A stretch of DNA of 64,000 nt from Ilex aquifolium (GCA_951799425.1 OX637394.1:9001501-9065500), one strand, 5' to 3'; shown: positions 25,493-36,993, numbered from the stretch's first letter. The notes: a model not told the origin generated them from the letters alone. Made by a program: numbers and translations.

Positions 25493-25766
25493 GCTTGTAA
25501 TCATAATTTTCCCACTTGAATACAATTTCACTCTCTGGTTGATCAAAAACTTGGTCTGTGTCAAAATTATTTGTCATGGCAATCGCAAACTTTTATATTG
25601 ACAAGCCCGTCAAAAAAATTATAATTGACTTGATCAATAACCATGATCTTATAGTGGACAGACCCATCTAATTCCAATTATTAGATTTGGCCCAAAAATT
25701 ATCTTTATAGTTACAGATATAATATTATTTAAATTATCCAATAAGTTCTCTACTTTTAATCAACTC
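25493..25766. repeat. Copied genomic flank inside Gypsy element 1
   Basis: These 274 bp repeat 33872-34145, the genomic DNA directly right of the element including the TSD, with one visible difference (CATAATT against CAGAATT). They sit between the 3' LTR and the truncated antisense gene, where element 2 has its polypurine tract, antisense promoter and first exon. The right copy continues into unrelated genomic sequence after CAACTC; the left copy jumps to CCCCCTTCCGACC of the antisense exon. Confidence 0.85.
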
Positions 25767-26531
25767 CCCCCTTCCGACCAGTTCTTAAAGCAAAAAAGAA
25801 GGAAATCACTGCCAAAGATTCTGCAATCGAAAATTTTAATGTCGCGGTTGGGCTTGCCAGAGGAGTAATCCTTCCTCGTGACCTTGCCATAAGCGAGTCT
25901 TTAGCTGACAAGGAGGTTTCTCGCCAAGCCATTCAACACATGGTTCTAGTAAGTCCTTTGCGTATTTCCGTGTTCTTCATTCTTCGAAAATATTTTCTAA
26001 CTCCTTCCCTGTTATGATTCCCAGGGTTTGCAAAAAGTGCACGAGGTTGGAGCTCGGATTGCCAGGAAGGATAAACTTATGAAAGATGCCATGCATGCCC
26101 GAGCCTCAGCCTTAGCAAAAAAGGAGAGTGCGGACGAAGAGTACGCCAAACTCTATGAAGAGGTTAAGGTTCTTCAGGCTCAAAATCAAAGCCTGATTGA
26201 CAAGGACCAGAAACTTGAGGCTGAGCTCGGCAAACTGAAGAACTTCGAGCACGAAGTAACTGTTGAACTTTCGAAGAGCCAGATTGAATACTCTACTCTG
26301 CTAGAAGAATTTGAACAGTACAAGGCAGATGCAGAAGAGAAGATCGACGCTGCTTATAATGAAGGTGTGGAGAAGGCGGAGAATGATCTTCGATCTCAAA
26401 TTCCTCAGATCAGAGAAGCTTTCTTCGGCAAGGGCTGGCGAGCTGCTTTGGTTGCTGCCGAGGTTAACCCTTCTTCAGAGCTTTTCACAAGACATTCCGC
26501 TCCGACCTCCTCACAACCTCCTGCAATCTGA
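25767..26531 (+). pseudogene. Truncated antisense gene of Gypsy element 1
   Basis: Two exons remain, 25767-25948 and 26025-26531, joined by a GT-AG intron (GTAAGT donor, CCCAG acceptor). Residues match the end of exon 2 and all of exon 3 of the fuller gene at 56337-58298 in element 2 (FRPVLKAKKKEI, then GLQKVHEVGARIARKDK). The product would be a coiled-coil-rich protein of unknown function. The first exon and most of the second were lost when genomic flank was copied in. It runs opposite to gag-pol. Confidence 0.8.
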
Positions 26532-26967
26532 ACCAATACTTAGAACTTTTTCTTTAAAAACAATTTCGATGTAATTGCCTTGTTTCTTTAAAAACAATTT
26601 CGATGTAATTGCCTTGGATCTTTTGCTTTCTACAGATCCTTGTATACATCCTTTTGGTAATGAATAGATTACTACTTGTTCTGTTTTGCAATTTTCTTCG
26701 ATGAATGCACAAGGAAATTATTATGTACTTTGTTCAAGATTTTTGACGTTTCGACCTGCTCGGTCATTCCTCACAGAGCTCGGTAGCTCAATAGTGAAAA
26801 CAATCATTTAAAAGATTTCGTTTATTCTCGAGTCTCGGCCTATTCGGCCTTTCTTCAAAGAACTCGGTCCCTCAACAGGGAAGTCAACACTTAGAAATAC
26901 TTTGGTTATTCAAAAGTTGTGGCCTTGTTTGGCCATCAGTTAATTAGTTCGGCATTAATCCGAATCT

Positions 26968-27245
26968 CTTGAAGTTATGGCCTATTCGGCTCTGTCTTTC
27001 TGTAGATTGGTTCCAGTTAGGAACTATTTACTTGATTGAGTCTCTTGAAGTTATGGCCTGCTCGGCACTTTCTTACAAGAGTTCGGTTCCTTGTAGGACC
27101 TGTTTTCGTATATGCCTCTTGAAGTTATGGCCTGTTCGGCACTTTCTTACAAGAGTTCGGTTCCTTGTAGGAACTGTTTTCTTAAACGAGTCTCTTGAAG
27201 TTATGGCCTGCTCAGCACTTTCTTACAAGAGCTCGATTTCTCAGT
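26968..27245. repeat. Tandem repeats in the 3' untranslated region of Gypsy 1
   Basis: Four imperfect copies of about 72-77 bp, each starting CTTGAAGTTATGGCCTR and containing TTCGG, at about 26968, 27046, 27117 and 27193. Shorter related units extend left to about 26750. Element 2 has a diverged version at 58530-58870. Confidence 0.75.
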
Positions 27246-27518
27246 AGTTATACCTAGTCCGCTTTGGGATCTAAGTGTCTCTACTTCGTACCGACCCACC
27301 AATCTAATTGGACTCTTACCCATCCCTAATCAGCTTTACATTGTCATGCGTGGCCGAGGGACTGGGTCAGATCGGGTGGCTACGCCTGATTTAAGTTCAT
27401 TACTTTTCAGGATATTTGCCTTCCTTCCTTAGCAGTAGGATGTATAATAGAGATGCGATCCGAAAGAAATCCTGAATTTTTATTCGATATTCCGAATGGC
27501 ACATTTGGTGCTAGTACA

Positions 27519-30500
27519 TTAGAAATAGAATTTTCTGAGGTTTGCCGTGTTCCAGGGGCGCGGTACGGCCTTTTGGTCAGGCGTTTCAAGCTCGTAGTAT
27601 CCGCTGCCTCCAACTCTGGTGACTCTGTACGGTCCTTCCCAGTTTGCTCCAAGCTTTCCGTCTGCTGGGTTTTTTGCTGATCCCAGCACACGTCTGAGCA
27701 CTAGATCCCCCACCGCAAAAGAGCGAGGGCTCACATTCTTGTTATAGGCTCGGGACATCTGACTTCGATACGAGGCCATTCTTATTACGGCCTGGTCTCT
27801 CTTCTCTTCGGCTAGATCCAAATCTCTTCTGATGACAGCATCGTTGCCACCACTTTCTACTAGCTCGGTTCTTAAAGTCGGTAAGCCGATTTCTAGTGGA
27901 ATAACAGCCTCCATACCATAAGCCAAGGCGAAGGGGGTCTCTCAAGTTGAACGCCGAGGTGTGGTTCGGTATGACCACAGAACACTTGGCAGCTCATCTA
28001 CCCACCTTCCTTTGGCACTCTCCAGCTTCTTCTTGATTCCATCCAAAATCGTTTTATTGGAGATTTCAGCTTGCCCATTACTTTGAGGATAGGCCGGGGT
28101 GGAGTAGTAGTTACGAATACCATACTGCTGACAGAATGCTTTGAAAGGCCCACTATCGAACTGAGTGCCGTTATCCGATATAAGTGCGTATGGAATGCCG
28201 AACCTGGTAATAATGTTCTTCCAGACGAATTTCCTTGTATCAGTGTCCCTGATGTTAGCCAGAGGCTCGGCTTCGATCCACTTCGTGAAATAGTCCGTAG
28301 CCATCAACAGGTACTTCTTATTGCTCGGGGCCCGAGGCAAAGGACCAACAATATCCAATCCCCATTGGGCGAACGGCCACGGGCTCGACAAAGGATGGAG
28401 CTCGTTTGATGGCTTCCTAGGGATCGGGGAGAATTTTTGACACTTATCACATCGCCGAACGAACTGCTGAGCGTCCTTCTGCATGTAAGGCCACCAGTAA
28501 CCTTGTGAGATGGCTCGGTGAGCTAAAGACCTGCCACCAGTATGTGCTCCGCAACTTCCTTCATGTATTTCGGACAGAAAGTCCGGAACTAGGCTGGGGT
28601 GTACGCATTTCAAGTACGGACCCCCAAATGAGCGTCTATATAGCTCGTCTTTTGGAGACAACCAAAATCTAGTTGCTTTTAATCGTAGTTTGCGAGCCTC
28701 CTTTTCGTCCTCGGGCAATTCACCAGTCTTTAAAAAACCAACTATCTGATCCATCCAGCTCGGTCCAACAATGTTGCATAAAATTTCGTCCGTGCTGGTC
28801 AAATGAATGCTTGGCTCTGCGAGAAACTCAACAGTGATTGATCTCTCAATTTCCTACTCTACTGCTGAAGCCAACGAAGCTAAAGCGTCCGCGTGAGAGT
28901 TCTTAGCTCTACCCACTTGCTGGATTGAGTACTCTGGTATCTTGCTCAATTCTTTCTCCGCAACGGCTTGATATGCTATCATTCTTTCATCTTTAGCTAT
29001 ATATTCCCCTATTATCTGATTCACTACTAACTGTGAATCAGAAAATATTTGGAGCCTTATCGCACCGAGCTCAATCGCCAGCCTCACACCTGCTATCAAG
29101 GCTTCGTACTCTGCCTCGTTATTGGAAGCCCCAAATCCTAACCTTATTGCTTTCTCCAGTATGCACCAATCTGGACTTACAAGGATGATGCCAACTCCTG
29201 CACCTTTCTGGTTTGAGGACCCATCAACTAATAGAGTCCAGCCGTCGTCAAGTTCTGCTAGTTGATTATCATCGGCCCCTTCCTGGGATATCTCTGGCTG
29301 AAATTCAGCAATAAAGTCTGCAACTATCTGTCCCTTGATGGCTTTTCTTGGCTCGAATCGGATGTCAAACTCCCCGAGCTCAACTGCCCATTTGGCGATA
29401 CGCCCCGACAGGTCGGCTTTCTGGAAGAGGGACCTAAGCGACTGGTCAGTGAGGACTGTAATTTGATGGGCTTGGAAGTAGTGTCTGAGCTTCCTTGCCG
29501 AGCTAACCAGCGCCAATGCCAGTTTCTCCAGTGAGGTGTATCTTGACTCTGTGTCTAAGAGTACCTTACTCACATATTAAATAGGTTTGAATTTTCCCTC
29601 GGCCTTCCTCATTAAAGCACCGCTGACGGCCTGTTCTGATGCAGCCAAATAAAGAAAGAGCTTCTCCTCGGGTGAGGGGGTGGACAAGATCGGCGGAGAC
29701 GCCAAATAGTCCTTCAGCTTTGCAAAAGCATCTTCACACTCCTGGGTCCAGAGTGCCCCTTTCTTTCCTTTAATGGACTGAAAGAAGGGTCTGCATTTGT
29801 CAGACGCTCGGGAAATGAATCTCCCAAGTGCTGCAGCCATTCCAGTGAGTCTTTGTACTTCTTTAACGGTCCGAGGTGATTGTAATTCAGTAATTACCTT
29901 CACCTGCTCGGGATTTACTTCTATACCGCGGTGTGTAACAAGGAATCCTATGAATTTCCCGGAGCCGACACCGAACGCGCACTTGGATGCATTCAACTTC
30001 ATGTTATACTTTCGAAGTACCTCGAAGGTCTCCTTGAGGTCGGCACAATGAGTACTGGCCTTCTTACTTTTAATTACCATATCATCAATATAAACCTCAA
30101 CAGTACGACCAAGCATATTTGAAAACATTCGGGTTACTAACCTCTGATACGTCGCTCCTGCGTTCTTTAGTCCGAATGGCATCACTCTATAGCAATATGT
30201 TCCTTCTGGGGTAATGAAGACAGTTTTCTCCTAGTCCTCCTCGGCGAGAGGGATCTGATGATATCCTCTGAAAGCGTCCAGGAAACTCATCTGCTCGTGC
30301 CCCGCTGTTGCATCCACCATCTGATCTATCTTCGGCAGTGGAAAGCTATCCTTTGGACAAGCTTTATTCAGATCTGTAAAATCGACGCACACCCTCCACT
30401 TACCATTCTTTTTCTTCACCACCACTGTGTTTGACAACCAGGTCGGGTATTTGACTTCTCTTATTGTTTTGGACTCCAGCAATCGTGCCACCTCTTCTTT

Positions 30501-30836
30501 TACTGTCTCCTGGTGCTGAGGCGACGATCTCCTCAGTTTTTGGCTGATCGGCTTGAAACTCGGATTTATATTCAAATGATGACACGCTAGCTCGGGAGGT
30601 ACGCCGAGCATATCATTAGTATTCCATGCAAATACATCGGCATATCTCTACAACAGTTCTACCAACTCTATCTTCTGCTCGGGACTGAGTGCTGCCCCCA
30701 CCATAAAATACTTTTCCGGGTCTCCATCCCTGTCTAAAGGTACTTTAGTCAGGTCTTCGATGGTTCGCAAAGGTACTTCAAGACTTTCTTTGACAGCTAC
30801 GTCATTGAGTTTGACCGGGCTGTCGGTAGTTAATTG
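27519..30836 (-). pseudogene. pol of Gypsy 1: RT, RNase H, second RNase H, integrase
   Basis: Reading on the minus strand: reverse transcriptase (WRVCVDFTDLNKACPKD, active site YIDD), RT-linked RNase H (RKLRHYFQAH), then a second RNase H (LLVDGSSNQKGAGVG, NNEAEYEAL, IFSDSQLV, NSHADALA, so all four acidic positions are present). Integrase follows with its HHCC finger (CDKCQKF) and core motifs GLDIVGPLP, LISDNGTQF and NGQAEISNK. In-frame stops interrupt it near 30652, 30228, 29574, 28851 and 27939; two of these read as CAG to TAG changes when compared with element 2. It is not translatable as a whole. Confidence 0.9.
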
Positions 30837-30839
30837 CTA
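30831..30839 (-). promoter_or_regulatory. Candidate UAG readthrough site of Gypsy 1 (UAG-CAA-UUA)
   Basis: On the minus strand the gag-protease frame ends ..DEK-TAG-CAA-TTA and continues in frame as QLTTDSPVK into pol. TAG CAA TTA is exactly the UAG-CARYYA context of tobamovirus-type stop-codon readthrough. The same stop is present at the homologous site of element 2. Confidence 0.6.
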
Positions 30840-33053
30840 TTTTTCATCTTCTTCCACCGAGCTAAGTTCTCGGCACTGATCCTTTGCCTTAACCGAGGTC
30901 AAAAGACAGGTCCTGGAACTGACCTGTCTCCACGAACGTTCACTATTCCATCAGCCGACGGGAATCTTAGCATCTGGTGGTACGTTGACGGCACGGCCCT
31001 CATCTCATGCAGCCAGGACCGTCCCATTATCGCATTGTATGCCGAGACTGTGTCCACTACCAGGAACTCGGTCATCACACAAACTGGTCCTGTTTTTGCA
31101 GGAAGCGTGATCTTCACCTTAGGAAGTACTGTTTTACCGCTAAAGCAGATGAGTGGTGTGTTTGATGGCTTGAGATCTTGGTTCTTGAGGACGAGCTTCT
31201 GGAACAAGTCCCAATACATTATCTCTGAAGAACTCCCTGGATTGATCAGAACTCTTTTGACATCAAAGTTTGCGATCCGAAGGGTGACGAGTAGGGCATC
31301 GTTATGAGGCCGGTGAACGCCGACCAAATCCTGCTCGGTGAAACATATCGCCTCGGTTGATTCTTCTAATCTGATTCTTTTGTTGGTGACCTCCGGTGTC
31401 ATTCTCAGCTCATAAACCTCTCTTTCCTTTGCTGCCTTTTGAATATATGCCCGAGCAGAGTTGTTGGTAGACATCTGGGGGTTAGTTGCGGCGTGGATCA
31501 CATCAATTACCCCTGCCGGGGTGTTGTGGTCCCCAGCTTGCTCTGTCCTACCTTCGTCTGCCTTTCGCCCATTCTCAATGAACTTTGCGAGGTGCCCAGC
31601 CTGCACCAACTCTTCCAAATGCTGTTTCTAGTTTCGGCAGTTTTCTGTCTTATGGCCTACGTCCTTATGATATGAACACCTAACATTAGGGTTCCTTTTA
31701 GAAGGGTCTCCCATCAGCTTGCTCGGCCATTTGAAAAAAAGGCTTTTCTCTGATCTGACCCAATATTTTGTAAATAGGCTCCTTGAACACTGTGTTCACC
31801 CCTAGGAAGGATGACCTTTGGGGAAAGCCATCCTTTTCGGTCTTCCTTCCTCCTTCTCTGTTCGGCTCGGATTGCCTCTCTCGGCCGAACTGCCTCCTAT
31901 TCGGTTGCTCCTTCAGCATTTCCCTGGTCAGGTCGTCATCGACCTTGGCGTACTTCTCAATTCTCGCCATGAGTTCTTCCAAGTCTGTTGCCGGCCTCCT
32001 GGTAAGCGACTGATAGAGAGGGTTCTCCTTTGGTAATCCCATTTTGAATGATGCAACTGCAATTTCAGGATTGCATCCCTCGACCTCGTTCATTGTCTCC
32101 CAATATCGATGAGCGTATTCACGCAGTGTCTCGGTGTTGCTTTTTTTCAACGTGAGCAAAGCTCCCACATCTTTCGGCTGCTTGCTACTGGTGATGAACC
32201 GAGCCGTGAATTGCTCGGCTAACTGAGCCCAGCCATCAATTGTTCCCCTCGGCAGGCTGTCAAACCACTTCATGGCTGACTCCCCAAGGCTGCTAGGGAA
32301 GATAGTGCACAACAGCGGTTCGTTTCTTCTATGGACAGTCATCAACTGTCTGTAATGTCTAATATGGGAGGACGGATCTGTCTTTCCATAGTACAGTCTG
32401 AAGCTCGGGACGGTGAATTTGCTCGGAATTCGCCCCTTTTCAATCCATGCGGTGAATGGAGATGACTCCCATCCGTCTCCATACTCGCCTGTTGCTCTCC
32501 TAGCTAGGTCCCTAGCCGTCCTTTGCTCTGGCCTCCTCAAACGGCTGTTGAGCTCATCGTTAATATACTGTTTCCACGCGTCCACCTCGTGGACCCTCGG
32601 CTTCTTCGGTTGATATCTGTCATCATCAGCTATCGCGATACGGTTAGGCTTTCTCTCAGGGCTCTCACGCCGGCCTTCTTTTGAGCGCTTCTCCTTTTTG
32701 GCCATCTCGTTCAGCCTGGCTTTCAACTCCTCGTTTTCCTTGACCAGATCCTTTTCCCTGGCATACGACTTTTTGAAGAGATTGTCATGAGCATCCAAAC
32801 GGTCCTGGAGCGATTGGATTAGCTTTGCTAATGAGCGGTTCTCCCCCTCAGCACCTTGGTCTTCAACACCCTGGTTCTGGCTTTTCGAAGGTTTGAAACT
32901 TGCAGAAGAAGCTTTGTCTCTTTCAGGGGTCCCAGATGGGTTTCTGACTGCATGCAACCTCCCGTTGCTGTCAGACGGAACGTAAGCAGGATTGGAATCG
33001 CCTAGGGGAGGACTGCCTCTTGGTGATCCAATTGCGCTTCTGAGTCTTGACAT
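30840..33053 (-). pseudogene. gag-protease of Gypsy 1, frameshifted
   Basis: Gag starts at ATG 33053 (MSRLRSAIGSPRG), about 50 nt after the primer-binding site. A coiled-coil region with KENEELKARL is followed by the retrotransposon gag domain (SSLGESAMKWFDSLPRG, FITSSKQPKDVGALLTL). An extra T in a 7-T run near 31738 shifts the frame before the zinc knuckle (CSYH-VGH-ENC, still legible in the next frame), and a TAG follows at about 31629. The protease motif reads LINPGSSSEIM, where element 2 has LIDPGSSSEIM, so the catalytic aspartate is lost. One more base is missing near 30925. It is inactive. Confidence 0.88.
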
Positions 33054-33082
33054 TGTAGCTTTTTGTTCAAAAGATTAAGATC

Positions 33083-33104
33083 TTCCCATAGACGGCGCCA
33101 AAAA
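33083..33104 (-). other. Primer-binding site of Gypsy 1
   Basis: Directly inside the 5' LTR the minus strand reads TTTTTGGCGCCGTCTATGGG, the motif usual for primer-binding sites of plant Gypsy elements. I do not assign the tRNA. Confidence 0.7.
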
Positions 33105-33871
33105 TGTACAGGCAAAAAGTAGGGATCACCTCTGACAATATGAAGTTAGGAATTGTGATTTCTGATATAATCTCTGAACTTGATCTCCCAACCCTCTTTC
33201 TGCAAAACGAACAAACTGCCCAAGATCGAAGTGCTTCGATCGAAGGCACTCCGATGCTTAAGTCAGTAACGGAATGATATGAATTGCACCAAGACAAGGA
33301 GAGTTCAGCGTACCTTTTCACCTTGGTCTCGCGTTCTTTTTATAGCTTGTATTCCCCTTAGGGTTTCCGTTAATTCAGAGGCAAGGTGGCACACCTTCCT
33401 TTCTTTCAGTGTTTGAGTTTGAGAAGTTTCTGATTCTTCTCCAATAATTTCTCTGAATATCTTTATTCTCGCAGATCTCGTTTATCTGATTTCCTAAGTT
33501 TTAGGCAAATCTTTCTGTATCCACCGCCTTTGAGAATGTCGGGCTTATCTGATGCCGAGCATATCCAATGTTTGCCGATCCGTTAACGAGCTCGGTTTGG
33601 CACAACCGACCTCTTCTCTTGCCGTGCCGATCTCATCCATGAACTCGGCTGGGTACAAGCCGAGCTATTCCATTGCACTGATGAACACTTCGATAGGCTT
33701 GATGATTTCGAAAGCAGAACTATTGCCTTGTATACCGAGCCTTTGATTAGCTCGGCTCGGATGAGGTACAATAGCGGGTTCTTCATTCTCAAGCACGTGC
33801 TTAGTCTTGTCAACCTCACGTGAGCACATTTAATGCTAGGACACGTGTAACGCTGGGGTCTAACCCCTTCA
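33105..33871 (-). repeat. 5' LTR of Gypsy element 1
   Basis: 767 bp, partner of 24726-25492. The outer edge is CA at 33870-33871, followed by the TSD GCTTG and then the continuation of the interrupted RNase H fragment. Confidence 0.92.
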
Positions 33872-34586
33872 GCTTGTAATCAGAATTTTCCCACTTGAAT
33901 ACAATTTCACTCTCTGGTTGATCAAAAACTTGGTCTGTGTCAAAATTATTTGTCATGGCAATCGCAAACTTTTATATTGACAAGCCCGTCAAAAAAATTA
34001 TAATTGACTTGATCAATAACCATGATCTTATAGTGGACAGACCCATCTAATTCCAATTATTAGATTTGGCCCAAAAATTATCTTTATAGTTACAGATATA
34101 ATATTATTTAAATTATCCAATAAGTTCTCTACTTTTAATCAACTCTCTATTTTAGAGAGTTAACTACCAAAAATCAAGCTCCAATAAATCTATTAAGACT
34201 AGTTAAAATAGAGAGTCTTATTTGGTTTTTTACATTTAGAGAGTATAACTCTCTCTCTATTCTATTTTTAATGAATGACAAGGTGACATATACATTCTTC
34301 ATTAAATGTTATTGACAGAAGTCTATTTTTTTTTTCTATAATAGAGAGTTCGTTGGAGTTATCAAAAATATTTCACTCTTTATTTTAAAATTTGATCAAA
34401 GATTTTTTCTATTTCAAAAAAATACTCTCTAATATAAAGAGTATTAATGGAGATGCTCTAGTTTGGCAGGCGGCCCACTTAATTAGTCTCCTAATACAGG
34501 TGTGCTAACAAAAGGGAGTTATCATTGAGGTGAGAGAGAGAGAAAGAGAGAGAGAGAGTAGTTGGCGGAGATATGGGTTTTATTTC
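33872..34586. other. Right flank of Gypsy 1, MITE-like and sHSP-block sequence
   Basis: The first 274 bp are the source of the copy at 25493. From about 34143 to 34457 several inverted CTCTCTATTTTAGAGAG-type strings and an end TTAATGGAGATGCTCTA suggest a MITE. From about 34460 the sequence matches the 3' flank of sHSP copy 1 (18490-18590), showing that this is the displaced right part of the copy 2 block. No gene. Confidence 0.55.
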
Positions 34587-35567
34587 TAGGGCAAATCCCA
34601 ATTTACACCTTGAAAGATACATATTTTCTCACTTTACACGCTAAAAGATTAATTGTCCCATATTACACCCACAATCTAATATACTTGTTACAATGTGCAC
34701 CTCTCATCAAATTTCGTTTCTATTTCCGTCAACTCTAAGCCGCATGTGAGAAGCATGTGTTCCCCATTGGACAAAATAGTAAAACACCACCTTAGTCCCC
34801 ACCGTTTACCCTAAAAAACCAGAAGAGGAAGCCTTTGTATATGCTATTTGATCCAAGTTCAACACCATGGCCAGGTAGCTCAATTTGCAGAGATCGAATC
34901 TCCTTGAAACTGCTCAAAATTTCATTTGGGGAATAGTAGAAATCCTAATAATTGCCTTTTGCACGAAGTGAATGTGATGAGGACTTGGCTTTGATGATTT
35001 GAAGAAGGAGTTGGAGTGGTTTTATGGCGACCCAGTTGAAAGTACTATTAAAAAAACCCCTCTGGCCAGGAGGGTTTGATCTTGAATTCTGATAATCATG
35101 GGATTGTTTGATATTTTTGTTGTTGATAAGTATAGAATTTCTGTGAGGAATTGTGATGGAAATGGTTTGGGTTTCGGAGACGATGGAACCCAAACGCTGA
35201 CAGAGTAAAATGCATCGACAATAGGAATTTGCATCCTGTAATTTGTTGAAAATTGGAAGAACAATAACATCTGGTAATCGATCAAATTGATCTTGTTCTT
35301 GGTGGATAGGATTAGAATCCATTTTCTTTCTTTTTGGCTGTTAAGTTATGAATTGATGAGGTCAAATAGCAACAGGGGTTTCAATTTTGTCTTCTGTTTT
35401 TCTTCTTCTTCTTCTTTGTTCCTGGGTCTTCTCTATGAATCGATTACAGGGCAAAACTGAGACAGGTCTAGTGCAAGCAAACAATGGGGTCTGAGGTGGT
35501 GTTTTACCATTTTGTCTAGAGGGAGCATGTGCTTCTCACATGCACGTGGGAGTTGACAGAAATAAAA
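34587..35567. mobile_element. Pack-type element carrying an F-box gene fragment
   Basis: Inverted arms of about 80 bp lie at 34721-34800 and 35485-35564 (shared GCATGTGAGAAGCA, ACAAAAT-GTAAAACACCACC). The left edge starts GGGCAAATCCCAATTTACAC. Compared with sHSP block copy 1, it replaces about 80 bp between GATATGGGTTTTAT and ATAAAAACTTAACG, so insertion came with a small deletion and no TSD remains. The cargo is a host gene fragment, as in Pack-MULEs. Confidence 0.65.
34805..35322 (-). pseudogene. F-box protein gene fragment (transduplicated)
   Basis: The ATG at 35322 starts a frame with an F-box at residues about 12-52 (DQFDRLPDVIVLPIFNKLQD). A stop at 34945 is followed in frame by YSPNEILSSFKEIRSLQIEL, another conserved block of the same plant F-box family. 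F-box proteins recruit substrates to SCF ubiquitin ligases. The central region between the two blocks is missing and the rest of the gene is absent, so it cannot make a normal product. Confidence 0.7.
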
Positions 35568-36779
35568 ACTTAACGATTGAGTCGCATAGAACATTAATTT
35601 AAATAGATTAAAATTATGACTCAGTAAAATTTTAAAAAGTTGTAACGTAAGGGAGTAACTATAATTGGCCTTGGTGAAAATGTTGATGGGGCAATTTAGG
35701 CGTTGACAAATTTCTATACGAATACTGAATTTGGCAAAAAAAGATTATACATAATTAATAGTTTTGAATTTATGATTAACGAGTTTAGTGGCAAATGATG
35801 GTTCAATGACAAACAAATGAACTTGTCAAATCCATCAAATAAATAGGTCGTCGTGAATATGAATAAATACCACTTATACAAAACATAAATTTGACAAAAT
35901 AAAAATTTAAATACTTATTTTTTTGCGACTTTCTTTTTTTAATTGTCCTACTTAGATTTAGTAAATTTCATTTGAAATTGTTTCATCTGGCAATTTTTTT
36001 TGTTATTATTTTTTGTCCCTATTTTTTCTTTGTGTCACTATTATTAGTTGTGTCACTACTATTTATTTGTCACTATGTAGAAAAATAAATAAAAACGAAA
36101 CACCTTCTTTGATAACCAAACATAGAATTGAAGAGTAAAACTCGAAAACTCAATTGCTAAAGTAACAAATTGGTAAGAAACAAACAACATGAAGTGTTTA
36201 ATTCCCTTACACTGTTTACTCGAATATGACTCAGGAAGTGTTAAATCTACATCCACAACAAAAATCAACCTAGAAATCAAATTCAGCCCAACATCCACTT
36301 CGAAAACAAGTAATTGCATAATGAACAAAGAAGAGTAATTGAGGAAGAAGATGAATAACGTTCCAAATCTGAGTTTAAAATTCAAATTCTAAAGAAATCA
36401 GTTATGGGAATGATTTGAGCGTGTAGATCTTCATTGAAAATGTCTTCAGTTATGGAAACTATATTCCAGACAACTTTTGAAACTTATTTTAGTGTTAAAA
36501 TAATACAAGGTGTATTTTAGGATTTAAAAAGAAAAAGAAAATAAAGCGAAATAATGTTATTTGGACATAAAAATCTGACCTAATTTGTTGACATAATGAT
36601 GTGACTTTATAAGAATCATTGAATCAACACCAAGTTCCAATATTTTATAGGGCCTACAATCAATTCAAATGTTACGGTAAATTAAGTCAATAAATTAGAT
36701 TCTAATATTTTATGGGCCTACATAATAATGTCTGTTTTTTGGGTCAGGACAAATTGTGCTGAATATGGGCTTTCACTAT
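35568..36779. other. End of sHSP block 2 and HSP70 upstream spacer
   Basis: 35568-35690 matches 18675-18793 (CTTAACGATTGAGTCGCATAG onwards) and ends the duplicated block. The remainder is AT-rich with no gene that I can support. Confidence 0.5.
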
Positions 36780-36949
36780 CTAAGTGAACGCAATAAGCCC
36801 ACGTCTTACTCATACCGGGTGGCTGATTAAATGCCCAATGGCCCATGGTCTAAGTGGGGACCACGGAACAAAGATGTCATCCACACAAATCCCAATCCCA
36901 CCTCAGGCTCCACCCGTCAAGCACGTTATCTCATGCTGACGGTTGAGAA

Positions 36950-36993
36950 GAACATTCTCGAACCTGAACACGGAGACCAATGCCCCATATAAA
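36950..36993 (+). promoter_or_regulatory. HSP70 promoter: perfect heat-shock element and TATA
   Basis: GAACATTCTCGAA at 36950-36962 is a perfect three-unit heat-shock element (GAAnnTTCnnGAA). TATAAA follows at 36988-36993, about 100 bp before the ATG. Upstream, 36780-36956 is duplicated at 44150-44328. Confidence 0.8.

Larger units (their letters stand above)
24726..33871 (-). mobile_element. Tat-lineage Ty3/Gypsy retrotransposon 1, complete with TSD
   Basis: A 9,146-bp element on the minus strand, flanked by the 5-bp repeat GCTTG (24721-24725 and 33872-33876). The LTRs are 767 bp each, differ at about seven positions and start and end with TG and CA. Order in the element's sense: 5' LTR, primer-binding site, gag-protease, UAG, RT-RNase H, a second RNase H, integrase, tandem repeats, remnant of an antisense gene, 3' LTR. 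The dual RNase H and the antisense gene mark the Tat lineage. Several stops and frameshifts make it non-autonomous, and the polypurine tract next to the 3' LTR has been replaced by copied flank (25493-25766). Confidence 0.92.

Noticed and set aside
24726..25762. A 1,037-bp LTR for Gypsy element 1
   Set aside because: The direct repeat really spans about 1,040 bp, but with those ends there is no TSD. Using the CA at 25492/33871 gives a perfect TSD GCTTG on both sides, and the LTR inner edge then matches element 2. The extra part is copied flank.
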